Notes under the pieces: generated by a model
Told to the model about the DNA's origin: nothing
What the model saw: the letters and a program-made list of their open reading frames with translations, nothing else
Database searches by the model: none
IMG/VR virus record: IMGVR_UViG_3300042914_000138
Coordinates: 1 to 36,013 of that record
Length of the DNA: 36,013 bases
DNA from: a virus
Reading direction: 5' to 3' (one strand)
Shown: piece after piece, positions 29,332 to 36,013 of the stretch
Layout of the letters: each line of letters opens with the position of its first letter
Position numbering within the stretch: position 1 is the stretch's first letter
Position numbers and translations under genes: made by a program

Positions 29332-31365
29332 ATGGGCAAAACTTTTTCAACTGGACTGCTTACAAATGGAATCTGGCAAGACTCATCCAATAATATCGGT
29401 ATAGGTGCAGCAGCCAATGCCTCATATAAACTACAAGTAACAGGAACTACTAACCTTACTGGTGCTTTAAGTGGTACAAGTGCTACGTTTAGTGGTGATT
29501 TAACTATTGATACAAATACTCTATTTGTTGATAGTACAAATAATAGAGTTGGTATTGGTACTACAACTCCAGCTACAAGATTTGAATTAGCTGGTGGTTC
29601 TGGTAATTTCCAAATAGCATCAAGTGGTGCAGAAGTATTTTTTACAAGAGATGGTAATAATGACATTTTAGCTAATGCTGGTACAAGTGCTGGTATAAGA
29701 TTTGGAGGACAACAACAATTAAGATTTGCAACTGGTTCAAGTCTTACTACAAGATTAACAATAGACTCTACTGGTGCTGCTACATTCTCAGGTTTTGTAG
29801 GAATTAACGGAAGTCCAGGTACTGGTTTTCCTTTAGAGGCATATATAAATAGTTCAACTGCTTATACAACCTCATCAAGAGGAAATGTAATGCGTCTTTA
29901 TAATTCTAATACAAGTGCTAATATTTTTGCTGGTATTGAATTAGGTGGTGCCGGACCATCAAACGATGGACTTGCTGGATTAAACGCAGTAGTTACTTCG
30001 GCGGGAAGTGCTGCATTAACATTTTATACAAGAGATAGTAACACATTTGCAGAAAGATTAAGAATCACAAGCGGTGGTTTGGTAAATATTTTATCAGATT
30101 CTACAAATACAACTTTTACAGGCTCAGGTGCGTTAGCTATAAAAAATGCTGCAAGCGAACCTTTTATGTCTTGGCATTCAAACACAGGAACAAGACTTGG
30201 TTTTATTCAAATGCAATCAGCAGGAACAGCTTATTTTTCTGTACAAGTTGCACAAGCATTAGCTTTTGATACAAACGCTACCGAACGAATGAGAATCACA
30301 AGCGGTGGTAACTTACTTGTAAATAGAACCTCGGATTTAGCAACAGGTTCAAGTACATCAAGATTAGTTGTCAATGGCGCAGTTAATGTTGGCAGCGCAG
30401 TAGGGAATACTTCTTTTGGAAGTAAAGACGATGGCGGATTAGGTGTATATGTTGGTAGCGGTGCTAATGCCTTTCAAGTTTGGGATGATAATCAGTTTAG
30501 CTATCCAAGATTTATTGTACAAAGAGCAGGTAACGTTGGAATCGGAACGAGTTCGCCAAGTAGTTTATTGCACATTAGCGGTGCTGGTACTGGTCAAATG
30601 TTGCGTATTCAAAATACAAGTACAGTTTCTGGAGACCAAGGGCCATTGATTCAGTTTGTTTCAGCTAACCAAGTTGGTGGACAAGGTTTTGAATCTGGTT
30701 ATATTCAATCAATATGGACTGCCGAGGGTAATGCATTTGGAATGAGATTTGGAACAAAAGCAGCAGATGCAAATCAAGTTGAAAGATTAAGAATTACATC
30801 TAATGGTGAAGTTGCAATAGGTAGAACAGATGGTGGAGGTGGTAGATTAGGAGTTAGAGGCTCTACATCTAATTCAGCAGTAAATGCTTTTTATGTAGAT
30901 AATAGTAGTTCAACGCAATTATTCGCAGTAAGAAATGATGGAGCAATTAATTTAAGTACATTTGTTTATGGGAATACGGTTAATACATCTCCAAGGACTT
31001 TATATATTGAAAGTGGCACTGGTAGCTTAGGCGGTATTTCATCTATTAGAGCATCAAAAAAGAATATACAAGACATTGAAAATGTTGATTGGATATATCA
31101 ATTAAACCCAGTTACTTTTAATTATCGTAAAAAAGATGAAAATGGTAATTATACAGATGAATCACATGATGAATTATTCTATGGTTTAATTGCAGAAGAT
31201 ACAGAGCCAATAGCACACTTTTTAGTTAACTACAATGACAAAGAAGATGGCAGTAAAGAAATGGCTGGTATTGAATATATGAGATTAATTACACCAATGC
31301 TTAAAGCCATACAAGAGCAACAAGCACAAATAGAAGAATTAAAAGAATTAATTAAAAATAAATAA
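29332..31365 (+). CDS. Second tail fibre with S74 chaperone domain
   Basis: The 677-residue protein is related to the upstream fibre: GATFSGDL, RLRITSGG, GNVGIGTSSP and AFYVDNSSSTQLFAVRNDGA units. The C-terminus carries S571-I-R-A-S-K576-KNIQDI, FYGLIAEDTEPIAHFL and MRLITPMLKAIQEQQAQIEE, an S74-like chaperone with Ser and Lys at the expected spacing and a final coiled coil. It starts six bases after the first fibre stop. It may form an alternate or side fibre. Confidence 0.85.
   Translation: MGKTFSTGLLTNGIWQDSSNNIGIGAAANASYKLQVTGTTNLTGALSGTSATFSGDLTIDTNTLFVDSTNNRVGIGTTTPATRFELAGGSGNFQIASSGAEVFFTRDGNNDILANAGTSAGIRFGGQQQLRFATGSSLTTRLTIDSTGAATFSGFVGINGSPGTGFPLEAYINSSTAYTTSSRGNVMRLYNSNTSANIFAGIELGGAGPSNDGLAGLNAVVTSAGSAALTFYTRDSNTFAERLRITSGGLVNILSDSTNTTFTGSGALAIKNAASEPFMSWHSNTGTRLGFIQMQSAGTAYFSVQVAQALAFDTNATERMRITSGGNLLVNRTSDLATGSSTSRLVVNGAVNVGSAVGNTSFGSKDDGGLGVYVGSGANAFQVWDDNQFSYPRFIVQRAGNVGIGTSSPSSLLHISGAGTGQMLRIQNTSTVSGDQGPLIQFVSANQVGGQGFESGYIQSIWTAEGNAFGMRFGTKAADANQVERLRITSNGEVAIGRTDGGGGRLGVRGSTSNSAVNAFYVDNSSSTQLFAVRNDGAINLSTFVYGNTVNTSPRTLYIESGTGSLGGISSIRASKKNIQDIENVDWIYQLNPVTFNYRKKDENGNYTDESHDELFYGLIAEDTEPIAHFLVNYNDKEDGSKEMAGIEYMRLITPMLKAIQEQQAQIEELKELIKNK
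30529..30554 (+). repeat. 26-bp direct repeat, copy 2 (second fibre gene)
   Basis: Identical to 28484-28509. The pair could support recombination between the two fibre genes, removing about 2 kb and joining the N-terminus of one with the chaperone of the other. Confidence 0.85.
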
Positions 31366-31366
31366 T

Positions 31367-31732
31367 ATGGAAACAAATTTTCAATGGGTGATTAGCCAAT
31401 TAAATTGTGCAGTAGAATCAGAAGGTTTACCAGATGTAATCAATATGATTCATTGGAGATACAATGCAACACAAGTAGATGGAGATAAAACCTACTTTGC
31501 TGACACTTATGGTTCAGCGAGTGTAGCACAACCTAATCCACAAAACTTTATCCCTTACGCAGATGTAACTGAAGCTGAAGTAATTGGATGGTTAGAGGCA
31601 ATATTACCTGTGGATGCTATGCAATTAGCTTTAGAGAACAATATTGCTTTACAAATTAACCCTGTTGAGGTTACATTCCCCTTACCTTGGACTACTCCAT
31701 CAGAAAATAGTGTAGAAAATACGACAGTATAA
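31367..31732 (+). CDS. Fibre-region accessory protein (DUF7936-like)
   Basis: In this 121-residue protein METNFQWVISQLNCAVESEG, then VINMIHWRYNATQVDGDKTY, FIPYADVTEAEVIGWLEAIL and final VTFPLPW are the pattern of small phage proteins that recur next to tail fibre genes. It starts one base after the fibre stop. The role may be in fibre assembly or the virion; not established here. Confidence 0.65.
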   Translation: METNFQWVISQLNCAVESEGLPDVINMIHWRYNATQVDGDKTYFADTYGSASVAQPNPQNFIPYADVTEAEVIGWLEAILPVDAMQLALENNIALQINPVEVTFPLPWTTPSENSVENTTV

Positions 31733-31742
31733 TAAATTTAAT

Positions 31743-31750
31743 TAACTTTG
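31743..31750 (+). promoter_or_regulatory. -7 box before the last fibre cluster
   Basis: TAACTTTG is 16 bases before ATG 31767, in the 34-base gap between two genes. No -33 box is obvious. Confidence 0.35.
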
Positions 31751-31766
31751 AAAAAAACTAAAAAAA

Positions 31767-31946
31767 ATGAACCAAGAAACAAAACAACTACCGGTACCAT
31801 CATTGAACGCTGAACAAGTTCAAGTATTAATGAATTATGCTAATGAGCAATTGCCAACAAAATATGGCAAAGAGATACTAGGATTTATTGAAAAAATAGC
31901 TATTGAATTAGATAGAGCTAATGAACTTCCTGTTGAAACAGAATAA
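31767..31946 (+). CDS. Small hypothetical protein (59 aa)
   Basis: It reads MNQETKQLPVPSLNAEQVQV, then LMNYANEQLPTKYGKEILGF and IEKIAIELDRANELPVETE: helical and acidic, with no membrane segment. It lies in the fibre cluster with 20 bases to the previous -7 box end zone and 10 bases to the collagen-like fibre gene. No family recognised; a fibre chaperone is possible. Confidence 0.6.
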   Translation: MNQETKQLPVPSLNAEQVQVLMNYANEQLPTKYGKEILGFIEKIAIELDRANELPVETE

Positions 31947-31956
31947 AAAATAGAAA

Positions 31957-33720
31957 ATGAGCAAAAATACAGTCCTTAGTGAAATACCTAATGTATCAGG
32001 CATAATAAAGCAGGTTGGTACAAGTGGTTTTGCAACTGCAACTCCTAATGTGGATTATCAACTACCAATTAGTTTAACCACATTTGGTGTAACTGGACCC
32101 GCTACTTTTAGTAGCAATGTATTGAATATACCTATTTATGGATCAAGTGGTACTACGGGTACTTCAGGTACTAGTGGGATAGGCACTTCTGGGACTAGCG
32201 GTAATGCGGGGACTTCAGGTTCTTCAGGCACTAGTGGAATTGATGGCACTTCTGGAACTACTGGGACATCAGGATCATCAGGTTCTAGTGGTACTAGTGG
32301 CAATGGTACTTCGGGGACTACGGGTACATCAGGCTCATCAGGGACTACGGGTACATCAGGAACGACTGGCACATCAGGTTCAAGTGGCTCTAGTGGAAGC
32401 AGTGGTTCAAGTGGCTCAAGTGGCACATCAGGTACTACTGGTACTAGTGGCTCATCAGGTACTACGGGAACTAGCGGTTCATCAGGAACTAGTGGTATAA
32501 ATGGCGTTAGCGGAGATAGGTATTTAACTACTTCAGCTACATCTTTTACATTAGGCAATGCAGGTACAATATCAGTAGGATTAGGATTAGCTTATAGTCC
32601 AGCTCAAACTGTTATCATTGTTTATAACGGAAGCAATTATCAAGAATCACCCGTAACATCATATAGTAGCGTAACAGGCAGCTTGTCATTTGGCGCACCT
32701 ATTTCAACAATTGGTTCAGGCACTTATAATGCTTGGACAGTAAACCTTGCAGGTGCAAGTGGAGGAGATGGTAGCTCTGGTACAAGCGGTACTTCTGGAT
32801 TAGCAGGGACAAGTGGTGTTAATGGTACAAGTGGTATCAATGGCACAAGCGGATTAAGTGGCACAAGTGGATTAAGCGGCACAAGTGGTAATAATGGTAT
32901 TAATGGTACAAGCGGATTAACCGGTACTTCAGGTATAAATGGTGTAAACGGGACTTCAGGAATTAATGGTGCCAATGGTACTTCAGGAATTAATGGGACT
33001 AGCGGCGTTAGTGGCTCTAGTGGTTCAAGTGGCTCAAGTGGATCAAGCGGCACAAGAGGTACAAGTGGCGTAAATGGAAATAATGGAACTTCTGGAACAA
33101 GTGGAGCAAACGGAAGCAGTGGCGTAAATGGTACTTCAGGTGTAAACGGAACGGCTGGCATTAGTGGAACATCTGGGGCAAACGGTACTTCAGGAGTAAA
33201 TGGAACAAGCGGTGTTTCTGGTTCTTCTGGCATAAATGGTAATAACGGTACTTCAGGAACAAGTGGCGCACAGGGTGGTAATGGAACAAGTGGAGTTTCA
33301 GGTTCTTCAGGTACAAGTGGGGTAAATGGAACTGGATTTAATTCTATTTCTCCAACAACTGCAGGAGCTGTGCTTACAGCCAATGGTACATCTAATAGTG
33401 CAACAGCAAATACAGGAGTAACAATTAGCGGTTCTAATCTAACTGCTGCTGCATTTTTTGAAAGTTCAGATATAAGATTTAAGAATGTATTAGAAACAAA
33501 TCCATCAATAGACTTACCAATAGATGTAATTAAATTTACTAGAACAGATGATGATACCAATGCAATAAGATATGGTTATTCGGCTCAACAAGTGCAATCA
33601 TATCTTCCAGACGCAGTTTCAGGTGGTGAAAAGTTATCTGTAAATTACATGGATGTTCATACATTAAAAATAGCAGCATTAGAAAAACGTATTGCAGAAC
33701 TGGAGGCTAAATTGAAATAA
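31957..33720 (+). CDS. Collagen-like Gly-Thr-Ser repeat fibre with S74-like chaperone end
   Basis: In this 587-residue protein residues 1-61 form an attachment domain, 62-188 a Gly-x-y block dominated by GTS, GSS and GTT, 189-265 a globular domain, and 266-459 a second block with many GTS, GIN, GVN, GLS and GAN triplets. The C-terminus has S504-D-I-R-F-K509, YGYSAQQVQSYLPDAVSG and IAALEKRIAELEAKLK, an S74-like chaperone with Ser and Lys, and a coiled coil. Such a collagen-like trimer would be a stiff fibre. The dense Ser/Thr makes it a natural O-glycosylation target for the enzyme at 34480. Confidence 0.88.
   Translation: MSKNTVLSEIPNVSGIIKQVGTSGFATATPNVDYQLPISLTTFGVTGPATFSSNVLNIPIYGSSGTTGTSGTSGIGTSGTSGNAGTSGSSGTSGIDGTSGTTGTSGSSGSSGTSGNGTSGTTGTSGSSGTTGTSGTTGTSGSSGSSGSSGSSGSSGTSGTTGTSGSSGTTGTSGSSGTSGINGVSGDRYLTTSATSFTLGNAGTISVGLGLAYSPAQTVIIVYNGSNYQESPVTSYSSVTGSLSFGAPISTIGSGTYNAWTVNLAGASGGDGSSGTSGTSGLAGTSGVNGTSGINGTSGLSGTSGLSGTSGNNGINGTSGLTGTSGINGVNGTSGINGANGTSGINGTSGVSGSSGSSGSSGSSGTRGTSGVNGNNGTSGTSGANGSSGVNGTSGVNGTAGISGTSGANGTSGVNGTSGVSGSSGINGNNGTSGTSGAQGGNGTSGVSGSSGTSGVNGTGFNSISPTTAGAVLTANGTSNSATANTGVTISGSNLTAAAFFESSDIRFKNVLETNPSIDLPIDVIKFTRTDDDTNAIRYGYSAQQVQSYLPDAVSGGEKLSVNYMDVHTLKIAALEKRIAELEAKLK
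32140..32517 (+). repeat. Collagen-like coding repeat block 1
   Basis: About 42 consecutive 9-base Gly-x-y units, mostly Gly-Thr-Ser, Gly-Ser-Ser and Gly-Thr-Thr, encoded with varied codons. Two units lack one residue (GIG and GNG), which break the triplet phase. Confidence 0.85.
32752..33333 (+). repeat. Collagen-like coding repeat block 2
   Basis: About 64 Gly-x-y units with a richer mix (GIN, GVN, GLS, GNN, GAN among GTS), separated from block 1 by a globular segment of about 77 residues. Repeat-unit number is expected to vary by slippage or recombination. Confidence 0.85.
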
Positions 33721-34505
33721 TGAAAACTACAAATGCATTAGTTACATATACGGACTTAACGACTATGGGGTTGGTTGCTAAAGGAACTCCTGCAACGGGA
33801 AATCGTATTGCTACTAAATCATTTATTAATTCAAATTATTATGTAAACCAATCTGCATCTCCTTATAATACATATACAAGTTTAAGATGTCCTCCATATC
33901 AAACTATAACACCCGGACCAACAAATTCAGGAACTCTTTATTATTTAACTACAGGATCATATCCCGGTAATTATGGAGGATTTGCTTCTTGTACAGCTGC
34001 TTGTAATCATACTACAGGAGGTTCAGTAACAGTTTATTGGTATGGTACACTTGGATTTGGTACATATATTTATATGGACCCTGATGGTATTGTCAATTTT
34101 GATGGAGGAGATTTATTTTCATTAAATGGATATTGTCTTGGGTTTGATGCTTCAGTAGTAATTAGTATTGATGCGTGTCCAACAGCAACAGCAGCAGTAG
34201 ATATTGCTAATGACACGGCAGGTACAAATATTACTAATATTACAATAGGCGGAGTGCAAGTAGACGGAGCAGTTTTTCCAATAGTTGCGGGTGATGGAGC
34301 ATCTGCTACAACAACGCAAACAGGTGCATCTCAAACAATTGTTGTATCTTATACAAATGTAAGTAATGACTCAGTTGAAGTTATTGACACTGCGTCTAAT
34401 CTAACTTGTATTAGTGCAACGTCAACAAGTAGAACATTTAGCGGACAAGTTGTATCAGCAGGTGGTACGGTATCCGTTACTATGTTTGATGGGTCTTGCC
34501 CATAA
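33720..34505 (+). CDS. Cys-containing beta-rich virion protein, possible receptor-binding
   Basis: The 261-residue protein starts in a TAATG overlap with the collagen-like fibre. The N-terminal part (TYTDLTTMGLVAKGTPATGN, RIATKSFINSNYYVNQSASP) resembles the attachment ends of Bacteroidetes phage tail proteins. Then come a Gly/Tyr/Thr-rich region with cysteines (SLRCPPYQTI, ASCTAACNHTTGG, NGYCLGFDA) and a C-terminal Ig-like or carbohydrate-binding-like beta domain (TGASQTIVVSYTNVSNDSVE), ending in FDGSCP. It overlaps the opposite-strand gene by 26 bases at the 3' end. A tip adhesin is a reasonable guess. Confidence 0.6.
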   Translation: MKTTNALVTYTDLTTMGLVAKGTPATGNRIATKSFINSNYYVNQSASPYNTYTSLRCPPYQTITPGPTNSGTLYYLTTGSYPGNYGGFASCTAACNHTTGGSVTVYWYGTLGFGTYIYMDPDGIVNFDGGDLFSLNGYCLGFDASVVISIDACPTATAAVDIANDTAGTNITNITIGGVQVDGAVFPIVAGDGASATTTQTGASQTIVVSYTNVSNDSVEVIDTASNLTCISATSTSRTFSGQVVSAGGTVSVTMFDGSCP

Positions 34506-36006
34506 AATCTTTAATTTTATCTATAACCATTTGTGCAGTAATTGACTTAGTGCATTCAAATTGTCTTTCAGTCCCCTTGTGGTCGGGACACCAATTCCAA
34601 TCTCCTGCATTTAATCTATGCCTATTGAAGCAACCGCTACATTTTCCTTCAGGTGCAGATACTCTAATGCAATCTTCCATCTCAGCAAAAGGTTCAGAAA
34701 ATCCACTAATTATAACTGTTGGAACATTTAAAGACCAAGATAGCCAACTAAGACCGCTTCCTATGCCTATAAAGAACTCCGATTTAAGCATTTCTTCCAT
34801 AACTGACTCAATACTACCATTAGGGTGAATATCTACGCCATTTGGGGCTATATTGCCCATATAGTCAATACCTTCTTTAGATATTAGTTTAACCACATAG
34901 CCTTTACTAATCAAATAGTCAACCACTTCTTGCCATCCTGTTGGGTTATTCCAATATTTAGCTTGCGCAGTAGAGTGTATAGCAATGACTACTTGTTTTA
35001 CCTTTTCAACAGGTTTTGTTTTTAATCTAGGTCTTACCTCCTTGTACTCTAGCCCTAGTATGTTAGTAGCAGCCTTTTGCATTGAAATTGTGTGAGGCAC
35101 TTCAGGTTCTTTATTTTGATCATAAAACCAACCGACTCTATATAGCGCGTATATATTTTGAACTACTTCACCCGGACTTGCAAATTCTAATTCAGGGTAA
35201 TCAAACATATGATTCCAAAAGGTAGATACAATTACATGGCAATTATGTTTCTTTTTAAACTCTAAAGCATATGGCATCCACGCTAAAGTGTCGCCCAATG
35301 ATTTACTTTCTAACGATATAAAGACTCTTTTGCTTTTTAGGTTTAGCTTGTTTTCATATATCAAATTACCTTGATCCCATATTTTAACCTCCCATTCCGT
35401 AAACCATTGTCTATTTAATTTTACCCAATTATTAATATCTATATGATTATTGTAGACACAATTACCATTTTCGTAAAATTCAATATAAAATCTTTTATCT
35501 ACAATAACTTTATCTCGTTGCGCATCATTAGTATAATCTATCCCTTCAATGTCAACTTTGTTATCTTTTTTCAAGTCAGCCATTAACAGCTCCTTAACCT
35601 TGTAGTTGTTTTCTTTTAGAAAGTTGTAGAACTTAACTTCAAGTATATTAAAAGATGTGCCATTTGTGTAGTAATCTTTTTTGTCTTTAAATTTGGTTAC
35701 AAATGATAAGATAGCATCTGTTTTTGCTGAAAAGAAAGCCGAGCAATATGAATCTTCTTCATAAGACAGATTGCTATATTTATAGACTACAAAATCACTT
35801 GTATCTAATTCTTTTAAATTATTGTTTATTGTCGCTTTGGTGAGCTGGTAATCGTAATTGATTATGTTTACCTTCTTATAGCCTAACTTTTTGGCAAATT
35901 CTACTCCATTACGCATTAAAGTATATACACAATATCCATGTTCTTTTTCAAATAATTGGTACTCTTTTTCTCCTTTTTCATTTGTAAACCAATGATAGTA
36001 TGCCAC
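34480..36006 (-). CDS. TibC/BAHT-like O-heptosyltransferase-type glycosyltransferase
   Basis: The 508-residue protein has a GTG start at 36006; the frame is open to the window edge, so the true start may lie outside. The N-terminal 230 residues (YNNHIDINNWVKLNRQWFTE, WEVKIWDQG) match the accessory region and the core the bacterial autotransporter heptosyltransferase family. Core features are S236-L-G-D239-TLAWMPYALEF with the likely catalytic Asp, VIVSTFWNHMFDYPELEF, STAQAKYWNNPTGWQEVVDY, and SEFFIGIGSGLSWLSWSLNV. Cys456-x2-Cys459, Cys473 and Cys485 match the iron-finger cysteines of TibC. It transfers sugar to Ser/Thr. It is the only supported minus-strand gene. Confidence 0.82.
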   Translation of the reverse strand: MAYYHWFTNEKGEKEYQLFEKEHGYCVYTLMRNGVEFAKKLGYKKVNIINYDYQLTKATINNNLKELDTSDFVVYKYSNLSYEEDSYCSAFFSAKTDAILSFVTKFKDKKDYYTNGTSFNILEVKFYNFLKENNYKVKELLMADLKKDNKVDIEGIDYTNDAQRDKVIVDKRFYIEFYENGNCVYNNHIDINNWVKLNRQWFTEWEVKIWDQGNLIYENKLNLKSKRVFISLESKSLGDTLAWMPYALEFKKKHNCHVIVSTFWNHMFDYPELEFASPGEVVQNIYALYRVGWFYDQNKEPEVPHTISMQKAATNILGLEYKEVRPRLKTKPVEKVKQVVIAIHSTAQAKYWNNPTGWQEVVDYLISKGYVVKLISKEGIDYMGNIAPNGVDIHPNGSIESVMEEMLKSEFFIGIGSGLSWLSWSLNVPTVIISGFSEPFAEMEDCIRVSAPEGKCSGCFNRHRLNAGDWNWCPDHKGTERQFECTKSITAQMVIDKIKDFMGKTHQT

Positions 36007-36013
36007 ATTATAT

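Noticed and set aside
32136-32558. Minus-strand Pro/Val-rich frame
   Set aside because: Its VPEVPLVP pattern is simply the complement of the Gly-Thr-Ser repeats; the same holds for 32724-33560.
32140-33333. CRISPR-like repeats
   Set aside because: The periodicity is nine bases, in frame with Gly-x-y codons, without spacers.
34496-34828. 110-codon plus-strand frame
   Set aside because: It is antisense to the conserved C-terminal part of the glycosyltransferase.
1-36013. Lysogeny genes, attachment sites and tRNAs
   Set aside because: I looked for integrase, excisionase, CI-like repressor and tRNA cloverleaf patterns and found none I can support by eye; a tRNAscan-SE run would be decisive for tRNAs.

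Overview
The window is a contiguous stretch of a tailed double-stranded DNA phage (siphovirus-type) of a Bacteroidetes/Flavobacteriia-like host. The phage identity rests on an unbroken HK97-type packaging, head, connector and tail module. The host assignment is inference. It rests on the strong AT bias, the near absence of Shine-Dalgarno sequences with A-rich start contexts, and repeated matches to the Bacteroidetes promoter -7 box TAnnTTTG, several with a TTG/TTTG box 19-22 bases upstream. No integrase, CI-like repressor or tRNA is visible, so nothing in the window supports lysogeny.

Layout. (1) 1-2453: end of a rightward lysis and late cassette: a truncated envelope-type protein, a holin-like protein, a 28-residue membrane peptide, lysozyme, a DEDDy exonuclease and a mini-metallopeptidase. 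(2) 2454-2848: 395 bases without a gene, holding two tandem intrinsic terminators, an 18-bp perfect palindrome and a -7 box. (3) 2849-7555: early region with many small overlapping genes: an LPD29-like protein, a ribbon-helix-helix-like protein, a stand-alone DnaA domain IV, a Bet/RecT annealase, a small protein with an SSB-type tail, an HNH homing endonuclease, an HTH_39-type protein, and a C5 cytosine methyltransferase with a 261-codon frame open inside it. (4) 7556-7658: promoter plus a structured, terminator-ending leader in front of the replication genes. (5) 7659-11255: replication and recombination genes, NinG, zinc-ribbon proteins and a ParB-methyltransferase fusion. (6) 11279-24920: terminases, portal, MuF-like protein, prohead protease, major capsid, a terminator, connectors, tail tube, frameshifted tail chaperones, a short tape measure, a distal tail protein and a second tail-tube-like protein. 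(7) 24928-34505: a second HNH endonuclease, then three fibre proteins that each end in an S74-type chaperone domain, the third with long Gly-Thr-Ser collagen-like blocks, plus small accessory genes. (8) 34480-36006, minus strand: a TibC/BAHT-like glycosyltransferase that overlaps the last fibre-region gene tail to tail.

How it fits together. Early genes supply annealing recombination, a DnaA-like origin-binding candidate and two DNA methyltransferases that probably protect the genome from host restriction. The late operon builds a capsid and a tail of moderate length. The right end looks devoted to host recognition: three self-trimming fibres and an enzyme that could glycosylate the Ser/Thr-rich collagen-like fibre.

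Most interesting: the glycosyltransferase and GTS-repeat fibre pair; the second reading frame inside the cytosine methyltransferase; the pseudoknot-capable leader at 7574-7658; a homing endonuclease whose N-terminus copies its neighbour's; a poly-A frameshift site in the tail chaperones; and three genes with the -7 box exactly four bases before ATG, suggesting leaderless mRNAs.
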